Shown here: in pieces, positions 1-8,632 of the stretch
Layout of the letters: each line of letters begins with the position of its first letter
Numbering within the stretch: the stretch's first letter is position 1
Origin: Chloroflexota bacterium
GTDB taxonomy: Bacteria > Chloroflexota > Limnocylindria > QHBO01
Reading direction: 5' to 3'
Length of the DNA: 64,000 nt
Assembly (NCBI GenBank): GCA_040902225.1
Contig: JBBDXT010000007.1
Location: 565,088-629,087 of the forward strand
Position numbers and translations under genes: made by a program
Notes under the pieces: generated by a model
Databases searched by the model: none
What the model was told of the DNA's origin: nothing
What the model saw: only the letters and a program-made list of their open reading frames with translations

Positions 1-1
1 C

Positions 2-1567
2 TACCGCTCCAAGGGCGACGCCATCGCCGCCGTTGCGGTGGCCGCTGGTGCGACTGCAGTCAAGGTCTACTCGCCCAACGCGACCTGGGCCAACGTCAAG
101 GCAGCGGTCAATGGGGCGAACATCGTCGTCTATCTGGGCCACGGCAACGGCTTCCCGAACCCGTACGGCAGCACCGAGCTCACCGACCGACACAACGGCT
201 GGGGCCTCAACCGGACGACTACCAATGGCGATGGCGACAACTGGGGCAGCACGATGGTCTACTGCGGCGAGAAGGTTCTCCGCGGGATGCTGACCTCGTC
301 CGACGATTCTGCCCGGCTGACCTATTGCGGCGGCACCGCCAATGACGGCATCACCCCCGCGCCCAACTGGGTGATGATCTTTTCCAATGCCTGCTATGCC
401 CCTGGGGCGAGCGAGGGTTGGGACACGCCGGCCACTGAGTCGGTAGCGTTTCAGCGCGTCCGAAATTACAGCTACCCCGGACTCTCCATCGGCGGCGGGG
501 CCTACTTCGCGACCGACATGCAGAGCGGCGCCCCGCAGCTGGTCGACACCATCCTGCGCAACCCGGGGATGGCCTTCGGTGCAATCGCCGAGAACGCCAA
601 CGGGTACGACCTGTACCGCCAGCGGCACTTCGCCCATCCCGATCTTGCGGGCACGCGGATCTGGATCCAGAACAGCGGCGACGCGACGAGCGGCGACTAC
701 TTCCTCGCCTACGCCGGCAAGCCCGCGCTCACCCCGTCCGGCACGACCGTCGCGTACACCGAACCGGTGCCGCCCGCCGTGCCGACATTGGCCGCCCGCA
801 ACCCCGGAGTGAATGCCACCGGAGTGGCGACCACCGTCCAGCCCTATGTCCGCTTCGACCGGGTCGTGACCGGCGTCAGCACCAGCACCTTCCTCCTGAA
901 GCGGACCGGCAGCGGGAGCCTGGCCGGCACGGTCACCAGTGCGGGTGATGGGATGCAGTACACCTTCCACCCATCCGCGCCGCTGGTCCCGTTGGCGACT
1001 TACACCGTTACCCTCAGCACGGCCATCAAGAGCAGCGAGGGGGTGGCGCTGGCGCCCACCACGTGGAACTTCAGTGTGGGGGGAACGCTCACCTTCAAGC
1101 AGGGCACCCATACCGGCTACCAGTTCAGCAGCACCGGGGTCATGACCGCGGTCAAGAGCTACACCCTGGGCAAGGACTCGAGCGCCTACACCACCAAGCG
1201 CCAGAGCATCAGCAACCAGTCCGGCACCTGGTTCTACGTGAGCAGCGGCGTGTGGGCCGGCTACTGGATGCGGCAGTCGAGTGTCCTGTACCTGACCAGC
1301 GCTCCCATCGCGACAGTGTCGATGCCGAACGCCACCTACAGCCCGACCGTGCTCCTGACCTTCCTGAAGGGCACTCACACCGGCTACCGGTTCAGCAGCG
1401 GGGTCATGACCGCGCAGAAGAGCTACACCCTCGGCTGGAACTCAAGCGCCTACACCAGCAGACGCCAGACCGTCAGCAACCAGGCCGGCACCTGGTACTA
1501 CGTCAGCAGCGGGGTGTGGGCCGGCTACTGGCTGCGCGCCTCGGACGTGGTCTACCTCAAGCCCTGA
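2..1567 (+). CDS. Surface protein with possible clan-CD (caspase-like) domain, Ig-like domain and two C-terminal repeats; 5' end off the window
   Basis: The frame is open from base 2, so the gene starts upstream; the GTG at 38 is only the first internal start-like codon. Counting from base 2 there are 521 residues. The N-terminal part has a hydrophobic strand ending in His-Gly (YLGHGNG, His at residue 47) and a second ending in Asn-Ala-Cys (SNACYAPG, Cys at 131). That His-Gly / Ala-Cys layout is the signature of clan CD peptidases (caspase, gingipain), but the assignment is inference. Residues about 260-355 form a bacterial Ig-like (Big_5 type) domain. Two SH3-like repeats follow from about 363 and 451, each opening with GTHTGY and closing with SSGVWAGYW. 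The next gene shares the Ig-like domain and the repeats, so both are probably exported and wall- or glycan-bound. The signal peptide would lie outside the window. Confidence 0.75.
   Translation, partial: YRSKGDAIAAVAVAAGATAVKVYSPNATWANVKAAVNGANIVVYLGHGNGFPNPYGSTELTDRHNGWGLNRTTTNGDGDNWGSTMVYCGEKVLRGMLTSSDDSARLTYCGGTANDGITPAPNWVMIFSNACYAPGASEGWDTPATESVAFQRVRNYSYPGLSIGGGAYFATDMQSGAPQLVDTILRNPGMAFGAIAENANGYDLYRQRHFAHPDLAGTRIWIQNSGDATSGDYFLAYAGKPALTPSGTTVAYTEPVPPAVPTLAARNPGVNATGVATTVQPYVRFDRVVTGVSTSTFLLKRTGSGSLAGTVTSAGDGMQYTFHPSAPLVPLATYTVTLSTAIKSSEGVALAPTTWNFSVGGTLTFKQGTHTGYQFSSTGVMTAVKSYTLGKDSSAYTTKRQSISNQSGTWFYVSSGVWAGYWMRQSSVLYLTSAPIATVSMPNATYSPTVLLTFLKGTHTGYRFSSGVMTAQKSYTLGWNSSAYTSRRQTVSNQAGTWYYVSSGVWAGYWLRASDVVYLKP
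781..969 (+). repeat. Near-identical 189-bp Ig-like module, copy 1 (copy 2 at 3718-3906)
   Basis: This block aligns without gaps to 3718-3906. By eye I find only two base differences in 189. Synonymous sites are conserved too, which points to recent duplication or gene conversion and not to protein-level selection alone. Confidence 0.85.
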
Positions 1568-1708
1568 GCGGCAGTCCTTCGTTCGGGCTACGACGCGCAG
1601 GCCATCGGTACCATGGTCTGGAGAGGTGCGGTTCCGTAGGGTGAGGACGTAGCGGTCGCCGGTGATCCGTCGGCCGCAGGTCCCGAGCCCGCAGCTGGTC
1701 CAATCCAA

Positions 1709-4540
1709 GTGATCCGACGCATCCTCGCCCTCGTCACCCTCCTCATCGTCCTTGCCGGGTCGGCATCGGCCCCTCCGATGGCACTCGCCGGCGGCCCGCC
1801 GATTCCCCCGCTGCGCGCCGACGGGCCTGTCGTCCTGCCCAATGCGCGCGTACTGCCGATGAAGCCTGACTGGGTTCAGGAGTCCTCCGTTCAGGCAGAG
1901 ATGCTGGCCGAGCACGCCAACGATCGCCTCACCTTCGAGCCGGGGGCCAGGCCCCGCAGGCTCGGGGAGGCAGGCGCGACGTTTGGACTCGCCTCGGGCG
2001 GACCATCGTCGATCATCCCGCTCAGCCTGGCCGCCCCCTCGGGTGCCGAGGCCCCCCTCGCAACCACGGCGGCGTTGCCGAACGGGATGCGCAAGGAGAT
2101 TCTCGGCTTCCTGCCCTACTGGATGCTCGACGCGGGATCGCTGCAATGGATGCAGTACCAGCTGGTCACCACCATCGCCTACTTTGGGGTTGCAGCGCGC
2201 GCAGATGGCACCCTGGCCACCAGCAGCGGTGGCTCGCCCACGCCCGGCTGGAGCGGCTGGAACTCGGCCGCCATGACCAACGTGATCAATGCCGCGCATG
2301 CCAAGGGCGTGCGGGTGGTCCTGACGGTCACCATGATGGCCTGGGACGGCGGAGCCGCACAGGCGGCTCTGCTCGGCAGCGCCACCGCCCGGGCGGCGCT
2401 GGTCAACTCCATCGTGACCACGGTGCGCAACCGCGCCGCGGACGGCGTGAACCTGGACTTCGAGCCGGTCTCGACGACGCTCCGCGACCAGTACACCAGC
2501 TTCGTCCGCCAGCTGAAGGCCGGCCTCGTGGCGGCGGGCGTCGGTTCGTACCTGACCGTGTGCACCATGGCAGGCGCGGCTACCTGGTCGACCGGGTACG
2601 ACCTGGCCGGGCTGACCGCGGCGGGTGCAGCCAACGCGGTCTTCGTCATGGGCTATGACTACAGCTGGTCCGGATCCGCGCGTGCCGGCGGCGTCGCTCC
2701 GATGGATTCGCCCTACATCCTCGACGTGCGCGAATCGGTCGATGACTACCTGTCGATCATCCCCGGCGGCAAGATCATCTGGGGCGTTCCGTACTACGGC
2801 CGGACGTGGCTGACGACGAGCAACGCACTGAATGCCACTGTGCGGGCCGGCACGTCCGGCTCGTCCAAGGCCTACTTCTACACGGGCGCGCGCAACCTGG
2901 CCGCGAAGTACGGACGCCTCTGGGACAACGTGGGCAAGGTGCCCTGGTTCAGGTACTACGACTCCGCCAAGGCCACGTGGGTCGAGGGCTACTACGACGA
3001 CGCCGTCTCTCTGGCGGCGAAGTACGACATGGTCAACCAGAAGAACCTGGCCGGGACGGGGATGTGGACCCTGCTCATGGACCAGGGCGACAACGCCCTG
3101 TGGGCGCTTCTCGCCAACAAGTTCGTCAACGACACCACGCCTCCGGCGGGCGGGATTGCCACCCTGCCGGCACTGTCCAGCACCGTCACGCTCAAGGTGA
3201 CCTGGAGGGCCACTGACGTGGGGTCGGGCGTGAAGTCCTATTCGGTGCAGGTCCACGACCGCTCGACCTCGACCTGGGTCCCCTGGCTGACCGGAACCAC
3301 TGCCACCACTGCCTCATACACCGGCGTGCCGGGGCATGCCTACGACTTCCGTGTTGCGGCCGTCGACTACAAGGGCAACACGCAGCCCTGGCTCCCGTCG
3401 CTGGCCGCGCCGGGGGCGACGCTCAAGATCGGTGGCTTCGCGCGTGTGGCGGTCGACACGCTGAACGTCCGTTCCGGCGCGGGGACCGGCTTCTCCACGC
3501 TGGCTCAGCTCTCGTCGGGTGCGACCGTGGCCGTGCTGGCGGGTCCGATCGCCGCAGGTGGCTACCAGTGGTACCAGGTCCAGTTCGACTACAAGGAGTG
3601 GCCATCTGCCGACTACCCGCGAACCGGGTGGGCGGCCTCTGGCAGCGGCGGCACCGCCTACCTCGTCCCCACCAAGCCTCCCAACATGATCACCATCTCT
3701 GCCACCGCAGACCCTGCGCCGACATTGGCCGCCCGCAACCCCGGAGTGAATGCCACCGGAGTGGCGACCACCGTCCAGCCCTATGTCCGCTTCGACCGGG
3801 TCGTGACCGGCGTCAGCACCAGCACCTTCCTCCTGAAGCGGACCGGCAGCGGCAGCCTGGCCGGCACCGTCACCAGTGCGGGTGATGGGATGCAGTACAC
3901 CTTCCATCCGTCGCTGCCGTTGGTCGCTGGGGCCACCTATACCGTCACCCTCAGCACGGCCATCAAGAGCTCAGCGGGCGTGGCCCTGGCGCCCACCTCC
4001 TGGAACTTCACCGCGGCGTGGCCCTCCGGGGCCGTCACCTTTAGCCCGGCCGTGCTCCTGACGTTCAAGCAGGGCACCCACACCGGCTACAAGTTCAGCA
4101 GCGCCGGGGCCATGACCGCGGTCAAGAGCTATACCCTCGGCTGGAACTCGAGCGCCTACACCAGCAAGCGCCAGGGCATCAGCAACCAGTCCGGCACCTG
4201 GTTCTACGTGAGCAGCGGCGTGTGGGCCGGTCACTGGATCCGACAGTCGAGCGTGGTGTACCTCGCCAGCGCTCCGGTCGCCGCGGTGTCGATGACGAAC
4301 GCCACCTTCACCCCGGCAAGGACGCTCGTCTTCAAGGAGGGCACCCATACCGGCTACCGGTTCAGCAGCACTGGCGTCATGACTGCGCAGAAGAGCTACA
4401 CCCTGGGTGGCGGGTCCAGCGCCAGCACCACCAAACGCCAGAGCATCACCAACCAGTCCGGCACCTGGTTCTACGTGAGCAGCGGCGTATGGGCCGGCTA
4501 CTGGCTGCGCGCCTCGGACGTGGTCTTCCTCAAGCCCTGA
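1709..4540 (+). CDS. Secreted GH18-family glycoside hydrolase with SH3, Ig-like and C-terminal repeat domains
   Basis: This 943-residue protein starts at GTG with a clear signal peptide (IRR, then a hydrophobic run to about residue 28). A GH18 TIM-barrel domain begins near residue 130 (GFLPYW). The active-site strand is DGVNLDFEP at 245-253, with E252 as the expected catalytic acid; the Asn replaces an Asp, as in YaaH/SleL-type spore and wall hydrolases. A bacterial SH3 domain follows near 582 (LNVRSGAGTGF), then the shared Ig-like domain (about 670-765) and two repeats from about 784 and 873. It probably cleaves a GlcNAc-containing polymer such as peptidoglycan or chitin outside the cell, with the SH3 domain and repeats anchoring it. 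The last coding bases and a few bases past the stop match the end of the upstream gene, so the pair shares a duplicated 3' module. Confidence 0.85.
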   Translation: MIRRILALVTLLIVLAGSASAPPMALAGGPPIPPLRADGPVVLPNARVLPMKPDWVQESSVQAEMLAEHANDRLTFEPGARPRRLGEAGATFGLASGGPSSIIPLSLAAPSGAEAPLATTAALPNGMRKEILGFLPYWMLDAGSLQWMQYQLVTTIAYFGVAARADGTLATSSGGSPTPGWSGWNSAAMTNVINAAHAKGVRVVLTVTMMAWDGGAAQAALLGSATARAALVNSIVTTVRNRAADGVNLDFEPVSTTLRDQYTSFVRQLKAGLVAAGVGSYLTVCTMAGAATWSTGYDLAGLTAAGAANAVFVMGYDYSWSGSARAGGVAPMDSPYILDVRESVDDYLSIIPGGKIIWGVPYYGRTWLTTSNALNATVRAGTSGSSKAYFYTGARNLAAKYGRLWDNVGKVPWFRYYDSAKATWVEGYYDDAVSLAAKYDMVNQKNLAGTGMWTLLMDQGDNALWALLANKFVNDTTPPAGGIATLPALSSTVTLKVTWRATDVGSGVKSYSVQVHDRSTSTWVPWLTGTTATTASYTGVPGHAYDFRVAAVDYKGNTQPWLPSLAAPGATLKIGGFARVAVDTLNVRSGAGTGFSTLAQLSSGATVAVLAGPIAAGGYQWYQVQFDYKEWPSADYPRTGWAASGSGGTAYLVPTKPPNMITISATADPAPTLAARNPGVNATGVATTVQPYVRFDRVVTGVSTSTFLLKRTGSGSLAGTVTSAGDGMQYTFHPSLPLVAGATYTVTLSTAIKSSAGVALAPTSWNFTAAWPSGAVTFSPAVLLTFKQGTHTGYKFSSAGAMTAVKSYTLGWNSSAYTSKRQGISNQSGTWFYVSSGVWAGHWIRQSSVVYLASAPVAAVSMTNATFTPARTLVFKEGTHTGYRFSSTGVMTAQKSYTLGGGSSASTTKRQSITNQSGTWFYVSSGVWAGYWLRASDVVFLKP
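3718..3906 (+). repeat. Near-identical 189-bp Ig-like module, copy 2 (copy 1 at 781-969)
   Basis: Second copy of the module inside the GH18 gene, offset 2937 bp (a multiple of three) from the first. The flanking sequence on the 5' side is unrelated, so the shared segment begins sharply at the domain boundary. Confidence 0.85.
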
Positions 4541-4613
4541 GCGGCCCTGGGTCTGGGCGATGCGGCGCAGCCCCGCTTCTCGACTGCGCCGCGAACGATG
4601 CCCCCCGCCCGCG

Positions 4614-4619
4614 TAGAAT
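4614..4619 (+). promoter_or_regulatory. -10 hexamer TAGAAT for rph, leaderless arrangement
   Basis: TAGAAT ends 8 nt before the ATG at 4628, so transcription would start at or next to the start codon. This supports ATG 4628 over the upstream in-frame ATG at 4598, which lies 5' of the hexamer. No convincing -35 was seen. Confidence 0.55.
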
Positions 4620-4627
4620 CGGCGGCG

Positions 4628-5362
4628 ATGTCAACCATCGCCCCGGCTCGACGCACCGATGGCCGTGCAGCCAACCAGCTGCGGCCGGTCAAGATCGTCC
4701 ACGACTACCTGAAGTTCGCGGAGGGATCGGTCCTGATCCGGGTCGGCGACACCCGGGTGATCTGTGCGGCGACGATCGAGGATCGCGTCCCGGGCTGGAT
4801 GCGGGGCAAGGGCGGTGGCTGGATCACCGCCGAGTACTCGATGCTGCCGCGGGCCGGCACCGAACGCAGCCAGCGCGAAGCCAGCACCGGTCGGGTCGGC
4901 GGCCGGACCCACGAGATCCAGCGCCTGATCGGCCGATCCCTGCGCGCCTGCATCGACCTGCCGCGTCTCGGGGAGCGCACGATCACGCTGGACTGTGACG
5001 TGGTCCAGGCCGACGGCGGCACCCGGACCGCGAGCATCACGGGTGCGTACGTGGCGCTCGCACGGGCGCTCAACAAGTTCGGCATGGCTCACCTGCTGGT
5101 GGGCAAGGTCGCCGCAGTCAGCGTTGGCATCGTGGGCGGGCAGACGCTCCTCGACCTGAACTACGCAGAAGACTCGACCGCAGAGGTCGACATGAACATC
5201 GTGATGACCGATGACGATCGCCTGATCGAGGTGCAGGGCACGGGCGAGCAACGGTCGTTCTCGCGGGACCAGATGAACCAGATGCTCGATCTCGGGTCGG
5301 CCGGGATCCGTCAGCTGTTCGAGGTACAGCGGCTGGCGATCGAAGCTCCCGCGGCCGAGTGA
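4628..5362 (+). CDS. rph: Ribonuclease PH
   Basis: The product is 244 residues, normal for the family. RNase PH is the phosphorolytic 3'-5' exoribonuclease that trims tRNA 3' ends and adds or removes nucleotides with Pi/NDP. Family signatures are present: [13 protein letters not shown] near the N terminus, [16 protein letters not shown], the Arg-rich [17 protein letters not shown] segment that lines the phosphate site, [15 protein letters not shown], and the C-terminal [20 protein letters not shown] region. The start is set at 4628 because a -10 hexamer sits just upstream and homology begins right after it. The 3' end overlaps rdgB by 4 nt (GTGA), a common rph-rdgB pairing. Confidence 0.95.
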   Translation: MSTIAPARRTDGRAANQLRPVKIVHDYLKFAEGSVLIRVGDTRVICAATIEDRVPGWMRGKGGGWITAEYSMLPRAGTERSQREASTGRVGGRTHEIQRLIGRSLRACIDLPRLGERTITLDCDVVQADGGTRTASITGAYVALARALNKFGMAHLLVGKVAAVSVGIVGGQTLLDLNYAEDSTAEVDMNIVMTDDDRLIEVQGTGEQRSFSRDQMNQMLDLGSAGIRQLFEVQRLAIEAPAAE

Positions 5363-5973
5363 GCGACCTGCTGCTGGCGACCGGCAACCCGGGCAAGCAG
5401 CGCGAGTTCTCCCGTCTACTGGAGGGCCTGCCCGGCCGCCTTGTGCTCCCGCAGCAGATTGGGCTGACCCTCGACATCCCGGAGCCGCACCCCACCTACG
5501 CCGAGAATGCCGCCGCCAAGGCATCTGCCTACGCCCGCGCGTCCGGGTTGCCCGCGCTGGCCGATGACTCAGGTATCGAAGTGGCGGCGCTCGACTGGGG
5601 CCCCGGCGCGCGATCTGCCCGCTACGGTGGCTCGGAGGTTGACGATCGAGCAACCCTGATCCTGGACCTGCTTGGCGATGCGAGCGACCGACGGGCGCGA
5701 ATGGTCTGCTGGCTCGCGCTGGCAATTCCCGGCGCCGCGCCGGACGGAACGGCGCGCTCGCCGCGCATCGAGCTGTTCAGCGGGGTCATGGAGGGGGAGA
5801 TCGCGCACGAACGCCGAGGCCACGGGGGTTTCGGCTACGACCCCATCTTCCAGCTTCCCAGCGGGATCACCACCGCCGAGCTGCCAGAGGGCGAGAAAGA
5901 CCTCGTCTCGCACCGCGGCCGAGCAGTGGCAGCAGCGCTGCCGCGCCTCCGCTCGCTGCTCGGGGCGAGCTGA
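5359..5973 (+). CDS. rdgB: XTP/dITP diphosphatase (RdgB/HAM1 family)
   Basis: This 204-residue protein opens with [16 protein letters not shown], the family's substrate-binding signature, and carries the catalytic ADDSGIEV motif and [10 protein letters not shown]. These enzymes hydrolyse non-canonical purine triphosphates (dITP, XTP) to monophosphates and so keep them out of DNA. The GTG start overlaps the rph stop by 4 nt, so translation is probably coupled. The next gene starts one base after its stop. The length and motifs are complete. Confidence 0.93.
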   Translation: MSDLLLATGNPGKQREFSRLLEGLPGRLVLPQQIGLTLDIPEPHPTYAENAAAKASAYARASGLPALADDSGIEVAALDWGPGARSARYGGSEVDDRATLILDLLGDASDRRARMVCWLALAIPGAAPDGTARSPRIELFSGVMEGEIAHERRGHGGFGYDPIFQLPSGITTAELPEGEKDLVSHRGRAVAAALPRLRSLLGAS

Positions 5974-5974
5974 C

Positions 5975-6790
5975 ATGGCCCGCGAAGGCCGCGCCTCGCC
6001 GGGTGGCGGATTGGCGTCGGACCCCCCGCAGGCGCCCCGCGTCGGGCTCGCAGCCGGGAAGGGCGTGGTCGTCGTCCTGCCGACGTACAACGAACGCGAG
6101 AATCTGGAGCGGATTGCGGAGGCGATCCTGTCGGCATTACCAGAGGCGAATCTGCTGGTGGTCGATGACAGCTCCCCAGATGGGACCGGTACGCTGGCCG
6201 ACACGATGGCGACGCGCGAACCGCGACTGCACGTCCTGCATCGCGCTGCCAAGGAGGGGTTGGGGGTCGCCTATCGGGACGGATTTCGCTGGGCATTGGC
6301 GCGAGCCGAAACCCGCGCGGTGGTCCAGATGGATGCCGACTTCAGCCACGATCCAGGCGACCTGCCAAGGCTGCTCGCGCCGCTCATGACCGGATCGGAC
6401 CTCGTGCTCGGGACACGCTACATGCCCGGCGGTGGAACGGTCGGATGGCCGATCCACCGCAGGCTGATCAGCCGCGCCGGGACCACCTTCGCTCGGGTGA
6501 TGCTGTTGCTTCCATACCGGGACCTGACCGGCGGCTTCAAGGCCTGGCGGCGAGAGCTGCTGGAGGCGATCCGCATGCGAGAGGCGAATACCAGCGGATA
6601 TGGCTTCCAGATCGAGACGACCTGGTGGGCTCATCGGCGCCGGGCGGCCGTCACTCAGATCCCGATCATCTTTCGCGAGCGGGTGGCAGGGAGCTCGAAG
6701 ATGAGCGGCGGCATCATCGGCGAGGCGCTGGGGCTCGTCCTGCGCCTCCGATTCGAGGCGATCCGCGACGCCTTACGACGGACCCCCTGA
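5975..6790 (+). CDS. Polyprenol-phosphate mannosyltransferase (GT2, Dpm1/Ppm1-like)
   Basis: This 271-residue GT-A enzyme has PTYNERENL, the nucleotide-binding VDDSSPDGT, the metal-binding DADFSHDP, the conserved GTRYMPGG and the LTGGFKAW acceptor motif. It has no C-terminal membrane domain, so it matches the soluble class of GDP-mannose:polyprenol-phosphate mannosyltransferases that make the lipid-linked mannose donor used by membrane mannosyltransferases. The PIG-V-like protein at 62321-63487 is a candidate user. I placed the start at ATG 5975, one base after the rdgB stop; the longer open frame upstream lies inside rdgB. The sugar could also be glucose. Confidence 0.85.
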   Translation: MAREGRASPGGGLASDPPQAPRVGLAAGKGVVVVLPTYNERENLERIAEAILSALPEANLLVVDDSSPDGTGTLADTMATREPRLHVLHRAAKEGLGVAYRDGFRWALARAETRAVVQMDADFSHDPGDLPRLLAPLMTGSDLVLGTRYMPGGGTVGWPIHRRLISRAGTTFARVMLLLPYRDLTGGFKAWRRELLEAIRMREANTSGYGFQIETTWWAHRRRAAVTQIPIIFRERVAGSSKMSGGIIGEALGLVLRLRFEAIRDALRRTP

Positions 6791-6801
6791 GCCCGAACCC
6801 G

Positions 6802-6819
6802 GGTGCTGGCGCGAGCACC
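6802..6819. terminator. Possible weak hairpin after the mannosyltransferase gene
   Basis: GGTGCT and AGCACC form a perfect 6-bp stem with a 6-nt loop, 11 nt after the stop. There is no T-tract, so Rho-independent termination is uncertain. Confidence 0.3.
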
Positions 6820-6894
6820 ACCCATCGGCTAGCATGGCGCCTCGCCCACCGTCGGAGATGTCCCTCTATCGCCCTGCGGAGAATCACGCGCTAG

Positions 6895-8619
6895 ATGTCG
6901 TTTCGCAACCGCCCGGTGCTCGACCGGAAGCATCGCCCCCGCTGGCAGGACGAGCTGCGGACCCAGCAGCTGATCGTGGCCGGGTTTGCCGTCGCCATCG
7001 CCGTTGCGATCGGGATCTTCGCGGCCAACGCCTGGAGCGAACACTATGATGCCCACCTGCGGCCGGTCGCCGCCGTCGGGGATGTGACATACACATTCGA
7101 CGACCTCACCGATCGGATGGACGCCATCGGCGTCGAGTTGCAGGCTCGCTACGAGGACCTGCAGAGCCGCATGGGGGGCGTGCGGGACTCCGTGATTCAG
7201 CAGGCCCTGCAGTCGATCCAGGATGCGATCACGGCCCTCGGCCCGACTGCAGCCGATTCGCTTGTGCTCGGCCGGGTACTAACCACCACGGCGAGTCGCT
7301 ATGACATTACCGTCAGCGACGAGGCGGTGAGTGCCGAGGTGACCAAGCGTCAGACCGTGCCTGAGCGACTGAAGCTCTCGATCATCACGGTCGATGCCCT
7401 GCCCGCCGACTCGGAGCCGGGCGCCGAGCCGACCGATGCCGATTGGGCTCGCGCCGAGGCCGAGATGAACGACATCGCGGACGCGATCAAAGGCGGGGCG
7501 GACTTCGCAGAGACGGCCAAGGAGAAGAGCTATGACTCGTCTGGCCCGGCGGGAGGTTCGCTCAGCTGGATCGAGGCCGACGACCCGCTGTACGCCACCT
7601 ATTTCAGCGACGCCCGAGACGCCGCCACCGGTGACCTGGTTGGCCCGATCAAGGGTGACACAGGCTATCGGCTCGTGCGCGTCGACAACAAGAAGGCAGC
7701 CGGCACCAACCAGCGCATGAAGGATCTCCTTTCCGCCGCCGGGGTGTCAGATGCGGAGTACCGCGCCTATGTCCGGGGTGACCTGCTGAAGTCCGCCTTC
7801 ACCGACTACTTCAAGACGAGCGTCATGGTTCCCTACCAGCCGCAGCGCAAGGTGGCACAGATCTTTATCGCGGCCCAGGTGGGGATCCCGGAGCCGGGAC
7901 AGAAGGTCAGGCACTTCCTGGCCCAGCCGCTCCCGGGCGAGGCGGACCAGTCCAAGGCGACCGATGCGCAGTGGGCCGCAGCCCTGGCGCGCGCCGAGGC
8001 GTTCCGGGTCGAGGCGATCAGACCCGATGCGAATTGGTACGTGCTCGCCAAGGAGAGCGAGGACACGAGCAGCGCCAGCCGTGGCGGCGACGTGGGATGG
8101 TACAACCCCGGCTCATCGAGCTTCGTGCCGGAGTTCAAGGCTGCGATCGCCAAGCTCGAGGTGGGGGAGGTGAGCGAGCCCGTCAAGACGCAGTTCGGCT
8201 ATCACGTCATGGAGGTCACCGCAGAGCGAATTACCGCACCAGTTCAGGCCGATGACCTGGTGGCCACGCTGCGAGAGGATCCTGACCAGTTCGCCAAGCT
8301 GGCCAGGGACCAGAGCGAGGACCCCGACAGTGCCGCGAAGGGCGGAGATCTCGGCTGGGTGATTCCGTATCAATTCGAGCCGGACCTGGCGAACGCAATC
8401 TTCGAGCTCACACAGCCCGACCAGATCAGCGACCCGATCACGACGCAGGGTGGGTTTTACATATTCAAGCTGCTGGCGACCGCGGAGCTGCGCTGGGTGC
8501 CGACCACGCAGCTAGAGTCGGTGCGACAGACCGGGTTCAACCACTGGCTGAGCGAGATTCGTGATGGCGCAGGGACCTGGACGGACCCCCAGTTCATCGA
8601 AGCCCCCGGCACCGCATGA
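6895..8619 (+). CDS. Membrane-anchored parvulin-type peptidyl-prolyl isomerase with tandem rotamase-like domains
   Basis: This 574-residue protein starts with a short basic cytoplasmic stretch and one membrane segment (about residues 26-45), then a SurA/PrsA-like helical region. Three parvulin-like units follow, each with the GG(S/D)-x-(S/G)-W core: GGSLSWIE, GGDVGWYN and GGDLGWVI. The third is short at its N-terminal side and may be partial. Such proteins assist folding of exported proteins at the outer face of the membrane and could serve the surface proteins encoded at 1-4.5 kb. The ATG at 6895 has an upstream GGAGAA, though at an 11-nt spacing. A TAGCAT hexamer at 6830-6835 could be its promoter. 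Confidence 0.85.
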   Translation: MSFRNRPVLDRKHRPRWQDELRTQQLIVAGFAVAIAVAIGIFAANAWSEHYDAHLRPVAAVGDVTYTFDDLTDRMDAIGVELQARYEDLQSRMGGVRDSVIQQALQSIQDAITALGPTAADSLVLGRVLTTTASRYDITVSDEAVSAEVTKRQTVPERLKLSIITVDALPADSEPGAEPTDADWARAEAEMNDIADAIKGGADFAETAKEKSYDSSGPAGGSLSWIEADDPLYATYFSDARDAATGDLVGPIKGDTGYRLVRVDNKKAAGTNQRMKDLLSAAGVSDAEYRAYVRGDLLKSAFTDYFKTSVMVPYQPQRKVAQIFIAAQVGIPEPGQKVRHFLAQPLPGEADQSKATDAQWAAALARAEAFRVEAIRPDANWYVLAKESEDTSSASRGGDVGWYNPGSSSFVPEFKAAIAKLEVGEVSEPVKTQFGYHVMEVTAERITAPVQADDLVATLREDPDQFAKLARDQSEDPDSAAKGGDLGWVIPYQFEPDLANAIFELTQPDQISDPITTQGGFYIFKLLATAELRWVPTTQLESVRQTGFNHWLSEIRDGAGTWTDPQFIEAPGTA

Positions 8620-8632
8620 GCTCGCGCGGGGC

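Noticed and set aside
1442..3256. Long minus-strand open frame (604 codons) opposite the surface genes
   Set aside because: It is antisense to two genes with signal peptide and domain homology, is Arg/His/Gly-rich with no recognisable motif, and arises from GC-rich codon bias.
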